From: an uncultured Lachnospiraceae bacterium
Lineage (GTDB): Bacteria > Bacillota > Clostridia > Lachnospirales > Lachnospiraceae
Assembly: GCA_900546325.1 (NCBI GenBank)
Contig: URCR01000005.1
Span: forward strand, 28,995-92,994
DNA: 64,000 nt
Direction of reading: 5' to 3'
A program made the translations under genes and the position numbers. The notes below the pieces were generated by a model. The model did no database searches. It was not told the DNA's origin and saw only the letters and a list, made by a program, of their open reading frames with translations. Every line of letters starts with the position of its first letter. Positions within the stretch are counted from its first letter, which is position 1. Shown here piece by piece: positions 1 through 8,219 of the stretch.

Positions 1-1574
1 CATTTGCCGGAGGATGCGGATGGGATATGCCGGATAAAGTGTGCCCGAACTGCGGACAGCCGCTTGTCAAAGACGGATTTGATATTCCGTTTGAGACGTT
101 CCTCGGATTTAAGGGAAATAAAGAACCGGATATTGACTTGAACTTCTCAGGGGATTACCAGAGTAATGCCCATAAGTATACAGAGGTTATCTTCGGGGAA
201 GGACAGACGTACCGCGCCGGGACGATCGGAACGCTGGCGGAGAAGACGGCATTCGGATTTGTGAAAAACTATTATGAGGAGCATGGAAGCAGAAAGCGGA
301 AGTGCGAGATCGAGCGGATCGTGGAAGGATGTACCGGGATCAGACGGAGCACCGGGCAGCATCCGGGAGGGATCATTGTACTGCCTCATGGGGAGAATAT
401 CAATTCCTTCACACCGGTGCAGCATCCGGCGAACGATATGACGACAGATATTATTACGACACATTTTGACTACCATTCAATCGACCACAACTTGCTGAAG
501 CTTGATATTCTCGGACACGATGATCCGACGATGATCAAGATGCTGGAAGAGCTTGTGGAGCAGCTGACCGGAAAGCCGTTTAAGGCGACAGAGATTCCTC
601 TGGATGATCAGGGAGTCATGCAGCTCTTTGCGAACACGGGATCTCTCGGGATCAAGCCGTCGGATATCGGCGGATGTCCGGTAGGATGTCTTGGAATCCC
701 GGAGTTTGGGACTGATTTCGTTATCCAGATGGTCGTGGATACAAAGCCGAAGACACTGTCAGATCTGATCCGTATCTCCGGTCTGTCCCACGGTACCGAT
801 GTGTGGTTAAACAATGCACAGACATTGATCCAGGAAGGAAAAGCGACGATTTCCACAGCCATCTGTACCCGTGATGATATTATGACGTATCTGATCAATA
901 CCGGAATGGAAAGTGAGTTGTCCTTTACGATCATGGAAAGTGTCCGTAAGGGGAAAGGGCTGAAGCAGGAGTGGGAAGACGCAATGAAAGCTGCAGGTGT
1001 TCCCGATTGGTATATCTGGTCGTGTAAGAAGATCAAATACATGTTCCCGAAAGCTCATGCGGCGGCCTATGTCATGATGGCATACCGGATCGCCTACTGT
1101 AAAGTCAACTATCCGCTGGCATACTATGCGGCATATTTTAGTATTCGAGCCTCTGCGTTTTCTTATGAACTGATGTGTCAGGGCAAGGAAAAACTGGAGT
1201 TTTATCTCCGCGACTACAAGAACCGCTCCGACTCTCTGAGCAAAAAGGATCAGGATACGCTCAAAGATATGCGGATCGTGCAGGAGATGTATGCGAGAGG
1301 TTATGAATTCCTTCCGCTTGATATTTACCGGGCGAAGGCGACAAAATTTCAGATCATCGACGGAAAACTGATGCCGCCGCTCTCCAGCATCGAAGGAATG
1401 GGTGATAAGGCGGCAGAAGCAGTGGAGATGGCAGCGGAAGACGGACCATACCTCTCCAGAGATGATTTCAGACAGCGGACGAAGGTCAGCAAGACCGTCA
1501 TTGACTTTATGGCAGATCTTGGGATGTTTGGAGATCTGCCGGAGACAAACCAGTTGTCGCTGTTCGATTTCTAA
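1..1574 (+). CDS. polC: DNA polymerase III PolC-type alpha subunit, C-terminal part (5' end outside window)
   Basis: Replicative DNA polymerase of low-GC Gram-positives. The reading frame is open from base 3, so only the C-terminal ~520 residues are present; a full PolC is about 1400-1500 aa. Visible are the palm/fingers region (PDIDLNFSGDYQ, with acidic metal ligands) and the conserved PolC stretch GQHPGGIIVLP. Further on come LKLDILGHDDPTMIK, the Cys/Gly-rich GCPVGCLGIPEFGT and the motif FPKAHAAAYVMMAYRIAY. The extreme C-terminus (helix-hairpin-helix region, then NQLSLFDF) is typical of the beta-clamp-binding tail. Identification is firm from these family blocks. The ATG at base 27 is internal and is not a start. 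Confidence 0.96.
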   Translation, partial: FAGGCGWDMPDKVCPNCGQPLVKDGFDIPFETFLGFKGNKEPDIDLNFSGDYQSNAHKYTEVIFGEGQTYRAGTIGTLAEKTAFGFVKNYYEEHGSRKRKCEIERIVEGCTGIRRSTGQHPGGIIVLPHGENINSFTPVQHPANDMTTDIITTHFDYHSIDHNLLKLDILGHDDPTMIKMLEELVEQLTGKPFKATEIPLDDQGVMQLFANTGSLGIKPSDIGGCPVGCLGIPEFGTDFVIQMVVDTKPKTLSDLIRISGLSHGTDVWLNNAQTLIQEGKATISTAICTRDDIMTYLINTGMESELSFTIMESVRKGKGLKQEWEDAMKAAGVPDWYIWSCKKIKYMFPKAHAAAYVMMAYRIAYCKVNYPLAYYAAYFSIRASAFSYELMCQGKEKLEFYLRDYKNRSDSLSKKDQDTLKDMRIVQEMYARGYEFLPLDIYRAKATKFQIIDGKLMPPLSSIEGMGDKAAEAVEMAAEDGPYLSRDDFRQRTKVSKTVIDFMADLGMFGDLPETNQLSLFDF

Positions 1575-1655
1575 ATTTGTTTCTTTTTTGTTTCTTGAAT
1601 TTTTAGAAACAGGGACTTTCCCTTTCAAAAGAAGTGTGCTATGATAATAAATATC

Positions 1656-1681
1656 GGTAAGCGGTCATTTCGCCGCTTACC
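1656..1681 (+). other. Hairpin in the gap after polC
   Basis: Perfect 9-bp inverted repeat GGTAAGCGG / CCGCTTACC with an 8-nt loop, 80 bases after the polC stop. There is no T-run after it, so it is not a clear intrinsic terminator. A weak -10-like TATGAT lies about 15 bp upstream, so the hairpin could sit in the 5' leader of the small gene at 1818. Function unknown. Confidence 0.4.
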
Positions 1682-1817
1682 ATTTCAAGTAGAATTTCAA
1701 AAGAGAAAATGAATCATGAAAACATTCTTGTTTTCCCGGCTGGACGATCTTTCCTGCCGTTATTCCAAACAGTAGAACAAAAGAAAAAGTAAAAAGAAAG
1801 AGAAAAGGGAGATTTGT

Positions 1818-2054
1818 ATGATGAAACAAGTGGAAAAGAAAACATGGAACAAGAGCGTATTTTTTACTTATTTTGCGCCGAAAGCGAGGCTGGAAGAATT
1901 GCTCGGGCTGGAAGAAGACGGCGGCGAAAGAAGTGAGCAAAGAATGGAAGATTCTATGCCGGAGGGTGTTGTAAAAGCAGCGCATTTTTCTTATAATGAT
2001 AGCGAAAAGGAAATGTTACAGGTGGAAGCGTGGGAGACGCTTTGTAAAGTATGA
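1818..2054 (+). CDS. Small hypothetical protein (78 aa)
   Basis: I do not recognise this family. The ORF starts ATG-ATG behind a reasonable ribosome-binding site (AAAGGGAG, 6-7 nt spacing) and encodes a soluble protein rich in Glu and Lys, without membrane segment or signal peptide. It ends 25 bases before the aldehyde dehydrogenase start and could be co-transcribed with it. The good RBS and tight spacing support it as a real gene, but no domain does, so it may also be a non-conserved ORF. Confidence 0.5.
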   Translation: MMKQVEKKTWNKSVFFTYFAPKARLEELLGLEEDGGERSEQRMEDSMPEGVVKAAHFSYNDSEKEMLQVEAWETLCKV

Positions 2055-2079
2055 TGATCCATACAGAAAGGCAGAAGAT

Positions 2080-3447
2080 ATGATAGACTATCAGAAGGTA
2101 TTAAAGGGACAAAGGGAATATTTTCAGACACAGGCGACAAAGGATGTATCTTTTCGCCTGATTCAGTTGAGAAAGCTGTATCAGTGGATAGAAGCACATG
2201 AGACGACGATTGAGAAGGCATTGTGGGAAGATCTGAACAAAGCGCCTTTTGAAGCTTATGCGACAGAGATTGGGATTGTGAAGGAGGAGATCCGATATGC
2301 AATGAAGCATTTGCGGAGGTGGTCTGCGGCAAAGCAGGTTCCGACACCGATCACACAATTTCCGTCAAAATCACGCATTTATGCAGAGCCATATGGAGTT
2401 GTCCTGATCATGTCTCCGTGGAATTATCCGTTTCAGCTGACCGTTGCACCGCTTGTTGCGGCAATCGGTGCGGGGAACTGTGCGGTGCTAAAGCCATCTG
2501 CATATTCTCCGCATGTATCAAAGCTGATCCGGGAGATGACAGAGGAACTTTTCGTGCCCGGTTATGTCTGCTGTGTGGAAGGCGGAAGAGCAGAAAATGA
2601 GAGCCTGCTGAACGAAAAATTTGATTATATCTTTTTTACCGGCAGCGTGGAAGTCGGAAAGTATGTGATGAAAAAAGCCTCAGAGCATCTGACTCCGGTC
2701 AGTCTGGAACTCGGCGGAAAGAGCCCGTGTATTGTCGATGAGACCGCCAATCTGAAGCTGGCGGCAAAAAGGATTGTATGGGGGAAGTTTTTGAATGCAG
2801 GTCAGACTTGTGTGGCGCCGGATTATGTGCTTGTACACAAAAGTGTGAGAAAGAAGCTGCTCGCCTATATGAAGCGGATGACAGAAAAGTTGTATGGGAC
2901 ACAACCATGTAAAAACAGAGAGTACCCTAAGATCATCAATGAAAAACATTTTGAACGACTCTGCGGGTATATCGATCAGCGGCATACAGTCGTCGGAGGA
3001 GAGTGGTCGAGAAAGTCCGGGAAGATTGAACCGACGATTCTGACGCGGGTATCCTGGGACAGTCCTGTGATGCAGGAGGAAATCTTCGGACCGATTCTTC
3101 CTGTGCTTGCATACGAAAATCTGGATGAGGCGATCACACAGATTAACGGCCGTTCAAAACCTTTGGCATTGTATCTCTTTACAAGGAGCCGCAGGACAGA
3201 GCAGAAGGTGCTCGGACAGATTTCTTATGGCGGGGGATGTATCAATGATACGGTCGTCCATCTGGCTACTTCTCATATGCCGTTTGGAGGTGTCGGGGAG
3301 AGTGGAATGGGATCTTACCATGGAAAAGCAGGATTTGATACTTTCACGCACAGAAAGAGCGTTTTGAAAAAGGCGTTATGGCTGGATCTTCCGGTCAGGT
3401 ATCCGCCATACAAAGGGCATTTAAAATTACTGAAGAAATTGATGTAA
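2080..3447 (+). CDS. Aldehyde dehydrogenase family protein
   Basis: NAD(P)-dependent oxidation of an aldehyde to the acid, cytosolic. With the start at 2080 (AGAAAGG upstream) it is 455 aa, the usual length of the short class-3-like (YwdH/AldH) aldehyde dehydrogenases. Visible are SPWNYPF (substrate/cofactor loop), FTGSVEVG (Rossmann turn), LELGGKSP with general-base Glu210, NAGQTC with nucleophile Cys244, EEIFGPILPV, and the C-terminal MPFGGVGESGMG. The frame stays open upstream to 1996, but that extension has no RBS and overlaps the preceding ORF. This class usually acts on medium or long-chain aldehydes; the actual substrate cannot be read from sequence. Confidence 0.93.
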   Translation: MIDYQKVLKGQREYFQTQATKDVSFRLIQLRKLYQWIEAHETTIEKALWEDLNKAPFEAYATEIGIVKEEIRYAMKHLRRWSAAKQVPTPITQFPSKSRIYAEPYGVVLIMSPWNYPFQLTVAPLVAAIGAGNCAVLKPSAYSPHVSKLIREMTEELFVPGYVCCVEGGRAENESLLNEKFDYIFFTGSVEVGKYVMKKASEHLTPVSLELGGKSPCIVDETANLKLAAKRIVWGKFLNAGQTCVAPDYVLVHKSVRKKLLAYMKRMTEKLYGTQPCKNREYPKIINEKHFERLCGYIDQRHTVVGGEWSRKSGKIEPTILTRVSWDSPVMQEEIFGPILPVLAYENLDEAITQINGRSKPLALYLFTRSRRTEQKVLGQISYGGGCINDTVVHLATSHMPFGGVGESGMGSYHGKAGFDTFTHRKSVLKKALWLDLPVRYPPYKGHLKLLKKLM

Positions 3448-3452
3448 AGAAA

Positions 3453-3505
3453 AGAGCTGGCGGCAGAGAGGGAATCTACCGAATCTGCCATCAGCTCTGT
3501 TTTAA
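3453..3505 (+). terminator. Intrinsic terminator after aldehyde dehydrogenase
   Basis: A 15-bp stem with one or two mismatches (AGAGCTGGCGGCAGA pairing with TCTGCCATCAGCTCT) starts 6 bases after the dehydrogenase stop and is followed by GTTTTAATC. Position and shape fit a rho-independent terminator, although the T-run is short. Confidence 0.7.
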
Positions 3506-3586
3506 TCACGTAATACAAGTACTGCTTTTTAATTATGAAATATCGAAATTAATATATATAAATAAAAGGCACAGTAAAGATTCTGA

Positions 3587-3787
3587 TTAAAGTTTTACGA
3601 CATTGATTGCCTGAGGTCCTTTAGCGCCTTCTGTCACTTCAAACTCGACTGCCTGACCTTCTTCCAAAGTCTTGAATCCTTCCATGTTCAGACCAGAGTA
3701 ATGTACGAATACATCGTTTCCGGCTTCATCAGAAATGAATCCATACCCTTTTTGGTTGCTAAACCATTTTACAGTACCTTTGTTCAT
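3587..3787 (-). CDS. csp: Cold-shock protein, CspA family
   Basis: Small single-stranded nucleic-acid-binding protein and RNA chaperone, 66 aa, the family's normal size. Both RNP motifs of the OB fold are visible: KGYGFI (RNP1) and DVFVHYS (RNP2). It begins MNKGTVKWF and ends in the usual PQAINV block. The start is fixed by GGAGGTAACACA directly upstream; the ORF is open further upstream, but that is the leader. It is transcribed opposite to its neighbours with its own consensus-like promoter. Confidence 0.97.
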   Translation of the reverse strand: MNKGTVKWFSNQKGYGFISDEAGNDVFVHYSGLNMEGFKTLEEGQAVEFEVTEGAKGPQAINVVKL

Positions 3788-3843
3788 TGTGTTACCTCCA
3801 TAAAAAAATAAATCTGTTGTCCAGGTGTGCTGAACACTTCTTG

Positions 3844-3872
3844 AGAATAGCATACTGGTGATGGAATGTCAA
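3844..3872 (-). promoter_or_regulatory. Promoter of the cold-shock gene
   Basis: On the minus strand TTGACA (plus 3867-3872), 17-bp spacer, TATTCT (plus 3844-3849). It gives a leader of about 50 nt before the csp start. Confidence 0.7.
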
Positions 3873-3994
3873 CAAAATATATAAAAAAACAAGAAAAAAA
3901 CATTGGAAAAATAGCAAAATATATAAATGAAAAAGTGGAAAGAGCGGCAGTTGCAGGGAAAAGAGAGGAAAGATGTGAGTCCGGAGAAAGGGAG

Positions 3995-4053
3995 TTCACA
4001 AGGCAACAGATACGTGCTATAATGTAACGCAAGTGAGTTGAAACTAACTTGCG
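3995..4053 (+). promoter_or_regulatory. cysK promoter with palindromic operator at the start site
   Basis: TTCACA (3995-4000), 17-bp spacer, TATAAT (4018-4023). Immediately downstream, over the expected +1, lies an imperfect palindrome at 4028-4053 (CGCAAGTGAGTT, then AACTAACTTGCG, one mismatch). Its position suggests a repressor site sensing sulfur status. The regulator is not identifiable here; an Rrf2/CymR-type repressor would be a known precedent in Firmicutes, but that is inference. The rest of the 3788-4103 gap holds only the csp leader and promoter. Confidence 0.65.
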
Positions 4054-4103
4054 AAAAGATTTGCAGCATGCAGGATAGACTGAAATAGAAAGGATGGAAG
4101 AAT

Positions 4104-5033
4104 ATGACAAAAATTTATGGAAATATTACAGAATTAATCGGGAAAACACCATTGCTGGAGGTAAAGAAGCTTGGAAAAAGCCTGGGATTGCAGGCGAGGA
4201 TCCTTGTGAAGCTGGAATACTTTAATCCGGCCGGAAGTGTCAAGGACCGGGCGGCACTCTCAATGATCCGGGATGCGGAAGAAAGAGGAATTTTAAAAGA
4301 AGGAGCCGTGATCATCGAGCCGACAAGCGGAAATACAGGAATCGGTCTGGCATCGATTGCTGCCGCAAGAGGATACCGTGCAGTCTTTACCATGCCGGAG
4401 ACGATGAGTATTGAGCGGAGAAAGCTTCTGCAGGGCTACGGGGCAGAGATTGTTCTGACAGAAGGGAAAAAAGGAATGAAAGGTGCGATAGAAAAGGCGG
4501 CAGAGCTGGAGCGGGAAATAGAAGGAGCAGTTGTGCTTGGACAGTTTGTCAATCCGGCGAATCCGGGCGCTCATTACCGCACGACAGGACCGGAAATCTG
4601 GGAGGATACCAAAGGAAATGTAGATGTATTTGTTGCGGGAGTAGGAACCGGGGGGACGATCACCGGAACCGGAGGATATTTAAAAGAGAGGAGAGCAGAG
4701 ATCGAGGTGGTGGCTGTGGAGCCGCGCACATCAGCGGTATTGTCGGGGGAACCGGCAGGGGCACATGGGATTCAGGGAATCGGTGCCGGATTTGTGCCGG
4801 AGATCCTGGACACAGAAATCTATGACAAGATTCTGACTGTGGAGAATAAAGAAGCCTATGAGGCGGCAAAACTTCTCGCCAAAGAAGAGGGAATTCTTGT
4901 TGGAATTTCTTCCGGAGCGGCGCTGTGCGCAGCAATCCGACTTGCAGAGGAGGACGCATACAGAGGGAAAACAATCGTAGCGCTGCTTCCGGATACGGGA
5001 GAGAGATACTTATCCACACCATTGTTTGAGTAA
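4104..5033 (+). CDS. cysK: Cysteine synthase A (O-acetylserine thiol-lyase)
   Basis: PLP enzyme that makes cysteine from O-acetylserine and sulfide. 309 aa, full length. PLP lysine Lys47 lies in NPAGSVKDRAA, the phosphate/substrate loop is PTSGNTG (residues 73-79), the glycine-rich GVGTGGTITGTG binds the PLP phosphate, and GISSGAA sits near the C-terminus. RBS AAAGGATGG precedes the ATG. It is transcribed alone from the promoter at 3995; no serine acetyltransferase is adjacent. CBS-like or O-phosphoserine-specific variants are less likely given the motif set. Confidence 0.95.
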   Translation: MTKIYGNITELIGKTPLLEVKKLGKSLGLQARILVKLEYFNPAGSVKDRAALSMIRDAEERGILKEGAVIIEPTSGNTGIGLASIAAARGYRAVFTMPETMSIERRKLLQGYGAEIVLTEGKKGMKGAIEKAAELEREIEGAVVLGQFVNPANPGAHYRTTGPEIWEDTKGNVDVFVAGVGTGGTITGTGGYLKERRAEIEVVAVEPRTSAVLSGEPAGAHGIQGIGAGFVPEILDTEIYDKILTVENKEAYEAAKLLAKEEGILVGISSGAALCAAIRLAEEDAYRGKTIVALLPDTGERYLSTPLFE

Positions 5034-5076
5034 GAAAAGGAATGTGGATAGAGTTGGATGAAGTGAATAAAATATA

Positions 5077-5105
5077 TTGATTTTGCAAATATATTTTTGT
5101 ATAAT
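5077..5105 (+). promoter_or_regulatory. Promoter of the HPr-like gene
   Basis: TTGATT (5077-5082), 17-bp spacer, TATAAT (5100-5105), 45 bases before the start at 5151. It gives the HPr-like gene its own transcript, separate from cysK. Confidence 0.6.
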
Positions 5106-5150
5106 TACCACATAAAAGTATCTTGTGAAGAGAGGAGGTCGTAGAATCCA

Positions 5151-5411
5151 ATGAGAAAGCTGGAATATGTGATTCAAAAGGAAGCAGGACTTCATATGAA
5201 AGAGGCAGTCGAATTTGTAGATATGACGGAAGAATTTCATTCAGAGATCAATGTGGAGAAGAGGGAAGTGCGGACTGTGAGCGGGAAGAGTCTTCTGGGA
5301 ATCATCAGCCTGATTGCACGCAAGGGAGACAGACTCTACGTTACTGTGCAGGGGGAAGATGAGGATGAGGCGGCAGAAGCAGTCCAAAAATTTTTCGCAG
5401 AGAAATTATAG
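5151..5411 (+). CDS. HPr-like protein with degenerate His-15 site (Crh-like candidate)
   Basis: 86 aa with the HPr fold signature, but atypical. His15 is kept, while its flanks read GLHMKEA instead of GIHARPA, so the Arg17 and Pro18 that HPr uses for phosphotransfer are Lys and Glu. The regulatory-serine region is kept (GKSLLGIISL, Ser47 aligned with HPr Ser46 after a one-residue insertion). A strong RBS (AGAGGAGGTCG) and its own promoter support expression. By analogy with Bacillus Crh it may serve regulation (HPr kinase and CcpA) rather than sugar transport; that role is inference. It contrasts with the HPr at 10224. Confidence 0.85.
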   Translation: MRKLEYVIQKEAGLHMKEAVEFVDMTEEFHSEINVEKREVRTVSGKSLLGIISLIARKGDRLYVTVQGEDEDEAAEAVQKFFAEKL

Positions 5412-5480
5412 TGTGTTTGCTGCAAGGACAGATCTGCAAAGAATGATCTGCAAAGAAAGATAGGAAGATAATTCTTAAGA
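5412..5480. repeat. Tandem 14-bp duplication in the intergenic gap
   Basis: GATCTGCAAAGAAT (5431-5444) is followed directly by GATCTGCAAAGAAA (5445-5458). It lies between the HPr-like stop and the terminator. No function is apparent; probably a replication-slippage duplication. Confidence 0.6.
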
Positions 5481-5573
5481 AAAAGAACGGAGCCGGAAAA
5501 GAACCGTCCTCAAAAGTCAGACTGAAAAGCTGACGATTGAGAAGGTCTTGTGGGGTGGCTCCGTTCTTTTTTT
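5481..5573. terminator. Bidirectional terminator between convergent genes
   Basis: Stem AAAAGAACGGAGCC (5481-5494) pairs with GGCTCCGTTCTTTT (5557-5570), flanked by an A-run on the left and a T-run on the right, so it can stop transcription from both sides. The 60-nt interior can fold further (TCAG/CTGA pair). It sits between the rightward HPr-like gene and the leftward gene ending at 5603. Confidence 0.8.
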
Positions 5574-5602
5574 GATTGTATGGGAATCTCCTGTTTTGGC
5601 GA

Positions 5603-6310
5603 TCAGTCTTTTTTCTTGCGGTCTTTCTCAAGAGGATTCTTTACCAGCCAGAGAACGACAATGATTCCGGTAATATACAGAATATTGACGAGAACGGTCG
5701 GGTTATCTCTCAGAAGGAAGACTACAGTGACAACGGCAGCGAGTGAGAAGAGCAGCTGAAGGATCGTAAAGAGCCTCTTCTCCCGCGATTCTTTCCGTGA
5801 CTGGATCAGATGGAGTTTTTCATGTTCCATCTCAAGGTACCGCATCAGATCTGCATCGCTTATCCGGGCAAGAATCTGTTCTTCCATCGAAGGAGCAGAT
5901 CTTTTGGCGGTTCTGGAGAAGAATGAACGCTTATATTGTCTAGTATCATCAGAAAGGATCTCTTCATCAGAAAGAGTATCTGATTTCACGGACTTTGCCT
6001 GATCGGAAGATGTCGAAGCTGTACCGGAAGAGGAGACCGATTCAGGGGAGATACTCTCATTGGCAGAAGATGCGCTGTCTGTCTCTGAAAGGTCTGCCAT
6101 GCTGCTGTTTTCAGAGTTTTCTTCCTCAGGAGAAGCATCTGAAAACGGGAGAATATCAGCTTCCTTTGCGCCGGTGGAAGGGACTGGTTCACAGATATCA
6201 AAGTCCGTTCCGCAAAAAAGTGCACTGGAAACAGCAGGCTCCTGTTTGGCATTTTGCTTTACCTCGTGTATTTTATCGGCGTCTCCCGCCGCTTTTGATT
6301 TTTTGGACAT
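5603..6310 (-). CDS. Hypothetical membrane-anchored protein with disordered Ser/Glu-rich N-terminus
   Basis: 235 aa, family not recognised. Residues ~1-120 are low-complexity, acidic and Ser-rich, probably disordered. A short charged helical part follows (SMEEQILARISDADLMRYLEMEHEKLHLIQ written in pieces: EEQILARISDADLM, then RYLEMEHEKLHLI). Two hydrophobic segments (around LFTILQLLFSLAAVVTVVFL and ILYITGIIVVLWLV) and a Lys-rich tail end the protein. Topology suggests both ends in the cytoplasm. RBS AAAGGAGGAACC precedes the ATG. It is monocistronic with its own promoter. No function is proposed. Confidence 0.75.
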   Translation of the reverse strand: MSKKSKAAGDADKIHEVKQNAKQEPAVSSALFCGTDFDICEPVPSTGAKEADILPFSDASPEEENSENSSMADLSETDSASSANESISPESVSSSGTASTSSDQAKSVKSDTLSDEEILSDDTRQYKRSFFSRTAKRSAPSMEEQILARISDADLMRYLEMEHEKLHLIQSRKESREKRLFTILQLLFSLAAVVTVVFLLRDNPTVLVNILYITGIIVVLWLVKNPLEKDRKKKD

Positions 6311-6361
6311 AGGGGTTCCTCCTTTATCGTGTGATGAGCATCATCAGTTTGCTATGTGCCT

Positions 6362-6390
6362 ATTATACTATTTATTTTTGCAGGAAACAA
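6362..6390 (-). promoter_or_regulatory. Promoter of the 5603-6310 gene
   Basis: Minus strand: TTGTTT (plus 6385-6390), 17-bp spacer, TATAAT (plus 6362-6367), about 50 bases upstream of the start codon. Confidence 0.65.
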
Positions 6391-6456
6391 TCTTTTTTAA
6401 AATTCATAGAAAAATGATTTTTGGTAAAAGTATCTAAAAGAAAAACGTAAAATTTG

Positions 6457-6509
6457 TTGAAGTTTCTTGATTGAATTTGATTGACTTTGAATGAAAATGG
6501 CTGTAATAT
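6457..6509 (+). promoter_or_regulatory. Fructose operon promoter with four phased TTGA repeats
   Basis: Promoter TTGACT (6481-6486), 17-bp spacer, TAATAT (6504-6509). Overlapping it are four decamers, each beginning TTGA, at 6457, 6467, 6477 and 6487 (TTGAAGTTTC, TTGATTGAAT, TTGATTGACT, TTGAATGAAA). The exact 10-bp period places them on one face of the helix. DeoR-family sugar regulators commonly bind direct repeats of this kind, so this is the likely operator of the DeoR-type protein encoded just downstream. Confidence 0.75.
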
Positions 6510-6541
6510 GAAATCAACGAAAAGAAAAGCGAGGTAGTGAT

Positions 6542-7288
6542 ATGCTGGCAGAAGAGCGGTTTCATGAAATTATCAGGCTGGTGAATGAGCGGAAGACGAT
6601 TACCGTCCAGGAACTGACGGAGTTATTGGATTCTTCCGAATCGACGATCCGGCGGGATCTGACAGAATTGCATAAAAGACACCAGCTTGTGAAAGTACAC
6701 GGAGGTGCGACAGCACTCCAGATGGGATATGCGACGAAGGATGAGACAGTATCCGTTAGAAAAGATATGAATATGGAAGAAAAGCAAAGAATCGCGCGGT
6801 ATGCCGCAGAGCTGATCGAGAAGAATGATTTTGTGTATATCGATGCGGGGACGACGACAGGATGTCTGATGGAATGGATCAGTGAGACGGGGGCAGTGTT
6901 TGTGACAAATGGAATTGTACATGCCCGCACACTTGCAGAGAAGGGATATAAGGTGTTCCTGCTGGGTGGTGAGCTAAAGGCAGCAACAGAAGCGGTTGTC
7001 GGCGGTGAAACGATCGAAAATCTGAAGCGCTACCATTTTACAAAAGGATTTTTCGGAACGAACGGAGTCCATGAGGAAGCCGGTTTTACGACACCGGACA
7101 TCAACGAGGCTTTTGTGAAAGAACAGGCGATGAAGCAATGCAGGGAGTGTTATGTACTGACAGACAGTTCGAAGATCGGGAAGATTTCTCCGGTGCGGTT
7201 CGGAACATTTCATGAGGCGACAGTGATCACCACAGACTTGCAGGATGTGAGATTGAAAAAGTATAAAAATATCATGGAGGTGAAATAG
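6542..7288 (+). CDS. fruR: DeoR-family transcriptional regulator of the fructose operon
   Basis: 248 aa, normal DeoR length. The N-terminal winged helix (about residues 5-55) shows the family signature with TVQELTELLDSSESTIRRDL and ends in KVHGGA. The C-terminal DeoRC sensor domain, which binds a sugar phosphate, shows IDAGTT (residues ~99-104), FVTNG and the LGGEL motif. It is the first gene of an operon with fruK (stop and start directly adjacent), fruA and an HPr gene. Local repression relieved by fructose 1-phosphate is the known behaviour of such proteins; autoregulation through the repeats at 6457-6496 is inferred. Confidence 0.92.
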   Translation: MLAEERFHEIIRLVNERKTITVQELTELLDSSESTIRRDLTELHKRHQLVKVHGGATALQMGYATKDETVSVRKDMNMEEKQRIARYAAELIEKNDFVYIDAGTTTGCLMEWISETGAVFVTNGIVHARTLAEKGYKVFLLGGELKAATEAVVGGETIENLKRYHFTKGFFGTNGVHEEAGFTTPDINEAFVKEQAMKQCRECYVLTDSSKIGKISPVRFGTFHEATVITTDLQDVRLKKYKNIMEVK

Positions 7289-8209
7289 ATGATCTATACA
7301 GTAACGTTTAATCCTTCGTTAGATTATGTCATTCAGATCGACAATCTGACACTGGGGGAGATCAACCGGACAACTTATGAAGCAGTATATCCCGGCGGCA
7401 AGGGAAACAATGTGTCTGTTGTCTTGGCAAATCTTGGAATGAAAAGCAGAGCGCTTGGATTTGTGGCAGGATTTACAGGGGATGCACTTGAGAAGATGCT
7501 GACTGATTTTGGATGTACGACAGATTTTATCCGGCTGAAAGAAGGAATGACAAGGATCAATGTAAAGATCAATTCTAACGAGGAGAGTGAGATCAACGGA
7601 CAGGGGCCTGAGATCACAGCGGAGGCAATCGAAGAACTGTTTCAAAAGCTTGACCAGCTTCAGGCGGGAGATGTTCTTGTGCTTGCGGGAAGCATCCCGA
7701 ATACGCTCCCGGAAGATATTTATGAGAGAATCATGGAGCGGCTTGAGGAAAGAGAAATCCGCATCGTGGTAGATGCCACAAAAGACCTGCTTCGGAATGT
7801 GCTGAAATATCATCCATTCCTGATCAAGCCAAACAATCATGAACTGGGAGAACTGTTTGGTGTGACGCTGACACGGGAGGAAGATATCATTGCCTATGCA
7901 AGAAAACTGCAGGAGATGGGAGCGGTCAATGTGCTTATATCGATGGCAGGGGACGGGGCACTTCTCCTGACGGAAGATGGAGATGTTTACAGAAAGACAC
8001 CGCCGAAAGGGGAGGTTGTCAATTCTGTCGGAGCAGGAGATTCCATGGTTGCCGGATTCCTGACAGGCTACCTGAACACAAATGATTATGAGAAGGCGCT
8101 TCAGCTCGGAATTGCGGCGGGAAGTGCGAGTGCATTTTTATTCTGGCTTGCGGAGAGAGAAGATGTCGTAAAGTTTCTGCAGCAGCCGCCGGAAGAATAC
8201 GGATTGTAG
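7289..8209 (+). CDS. fruK: 1-phosphofructokinase
   Basis: PfkB-family kinase converting fructose 1-phosphate to fructose 1,6-bisphosphate. 306 aa. Family motifs: YPGGKGNNVSVVLANLG near the N-terminus, the substrate segment AGSIPNTLP, and the catalytic C-terminal NSVGAGDSMVAGFLTGYL, whose Asp is the base. The start ATG follows the fruR stop directly, with GGAGG 5-6 bases upstream inside fruR (translational coupling). The next gene, fruA, delivers its substrate. Tagatose-6-phosphate kinase (LacC) is a close relative, but the neighbouring fructose PTS makes FruK the better call. Confidence 0.94.
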   Translation: MIYTVTFNPSLDYVIQIDNLTLGEINRTTYEAVYPGGKGNNVSVVLANLGMKSRALGFVAGFTGDALEKMLTDFGCTTDFIRLKEGMTRINVKINSNEESEINGQGPEITAEAIEELFQKLDQLQAGDVLVLAGSIPNTLPEDIYERIMERLEEREIRIVVDATKDLLRNVLKYHPFLIKPNNHELGELFGVTLTREEDIIAYARKLQEMGAVNVLISMAGDGALLLTEDGDVYRKTPPKGEVVNSVGAGDSMVAGFLTGYLNTNDYEKALQLGIAAGSASAFLFWLAEREDVVKFLQQPPEEYGL

Positions 8210-8219
8210 GAGGAAAGAT

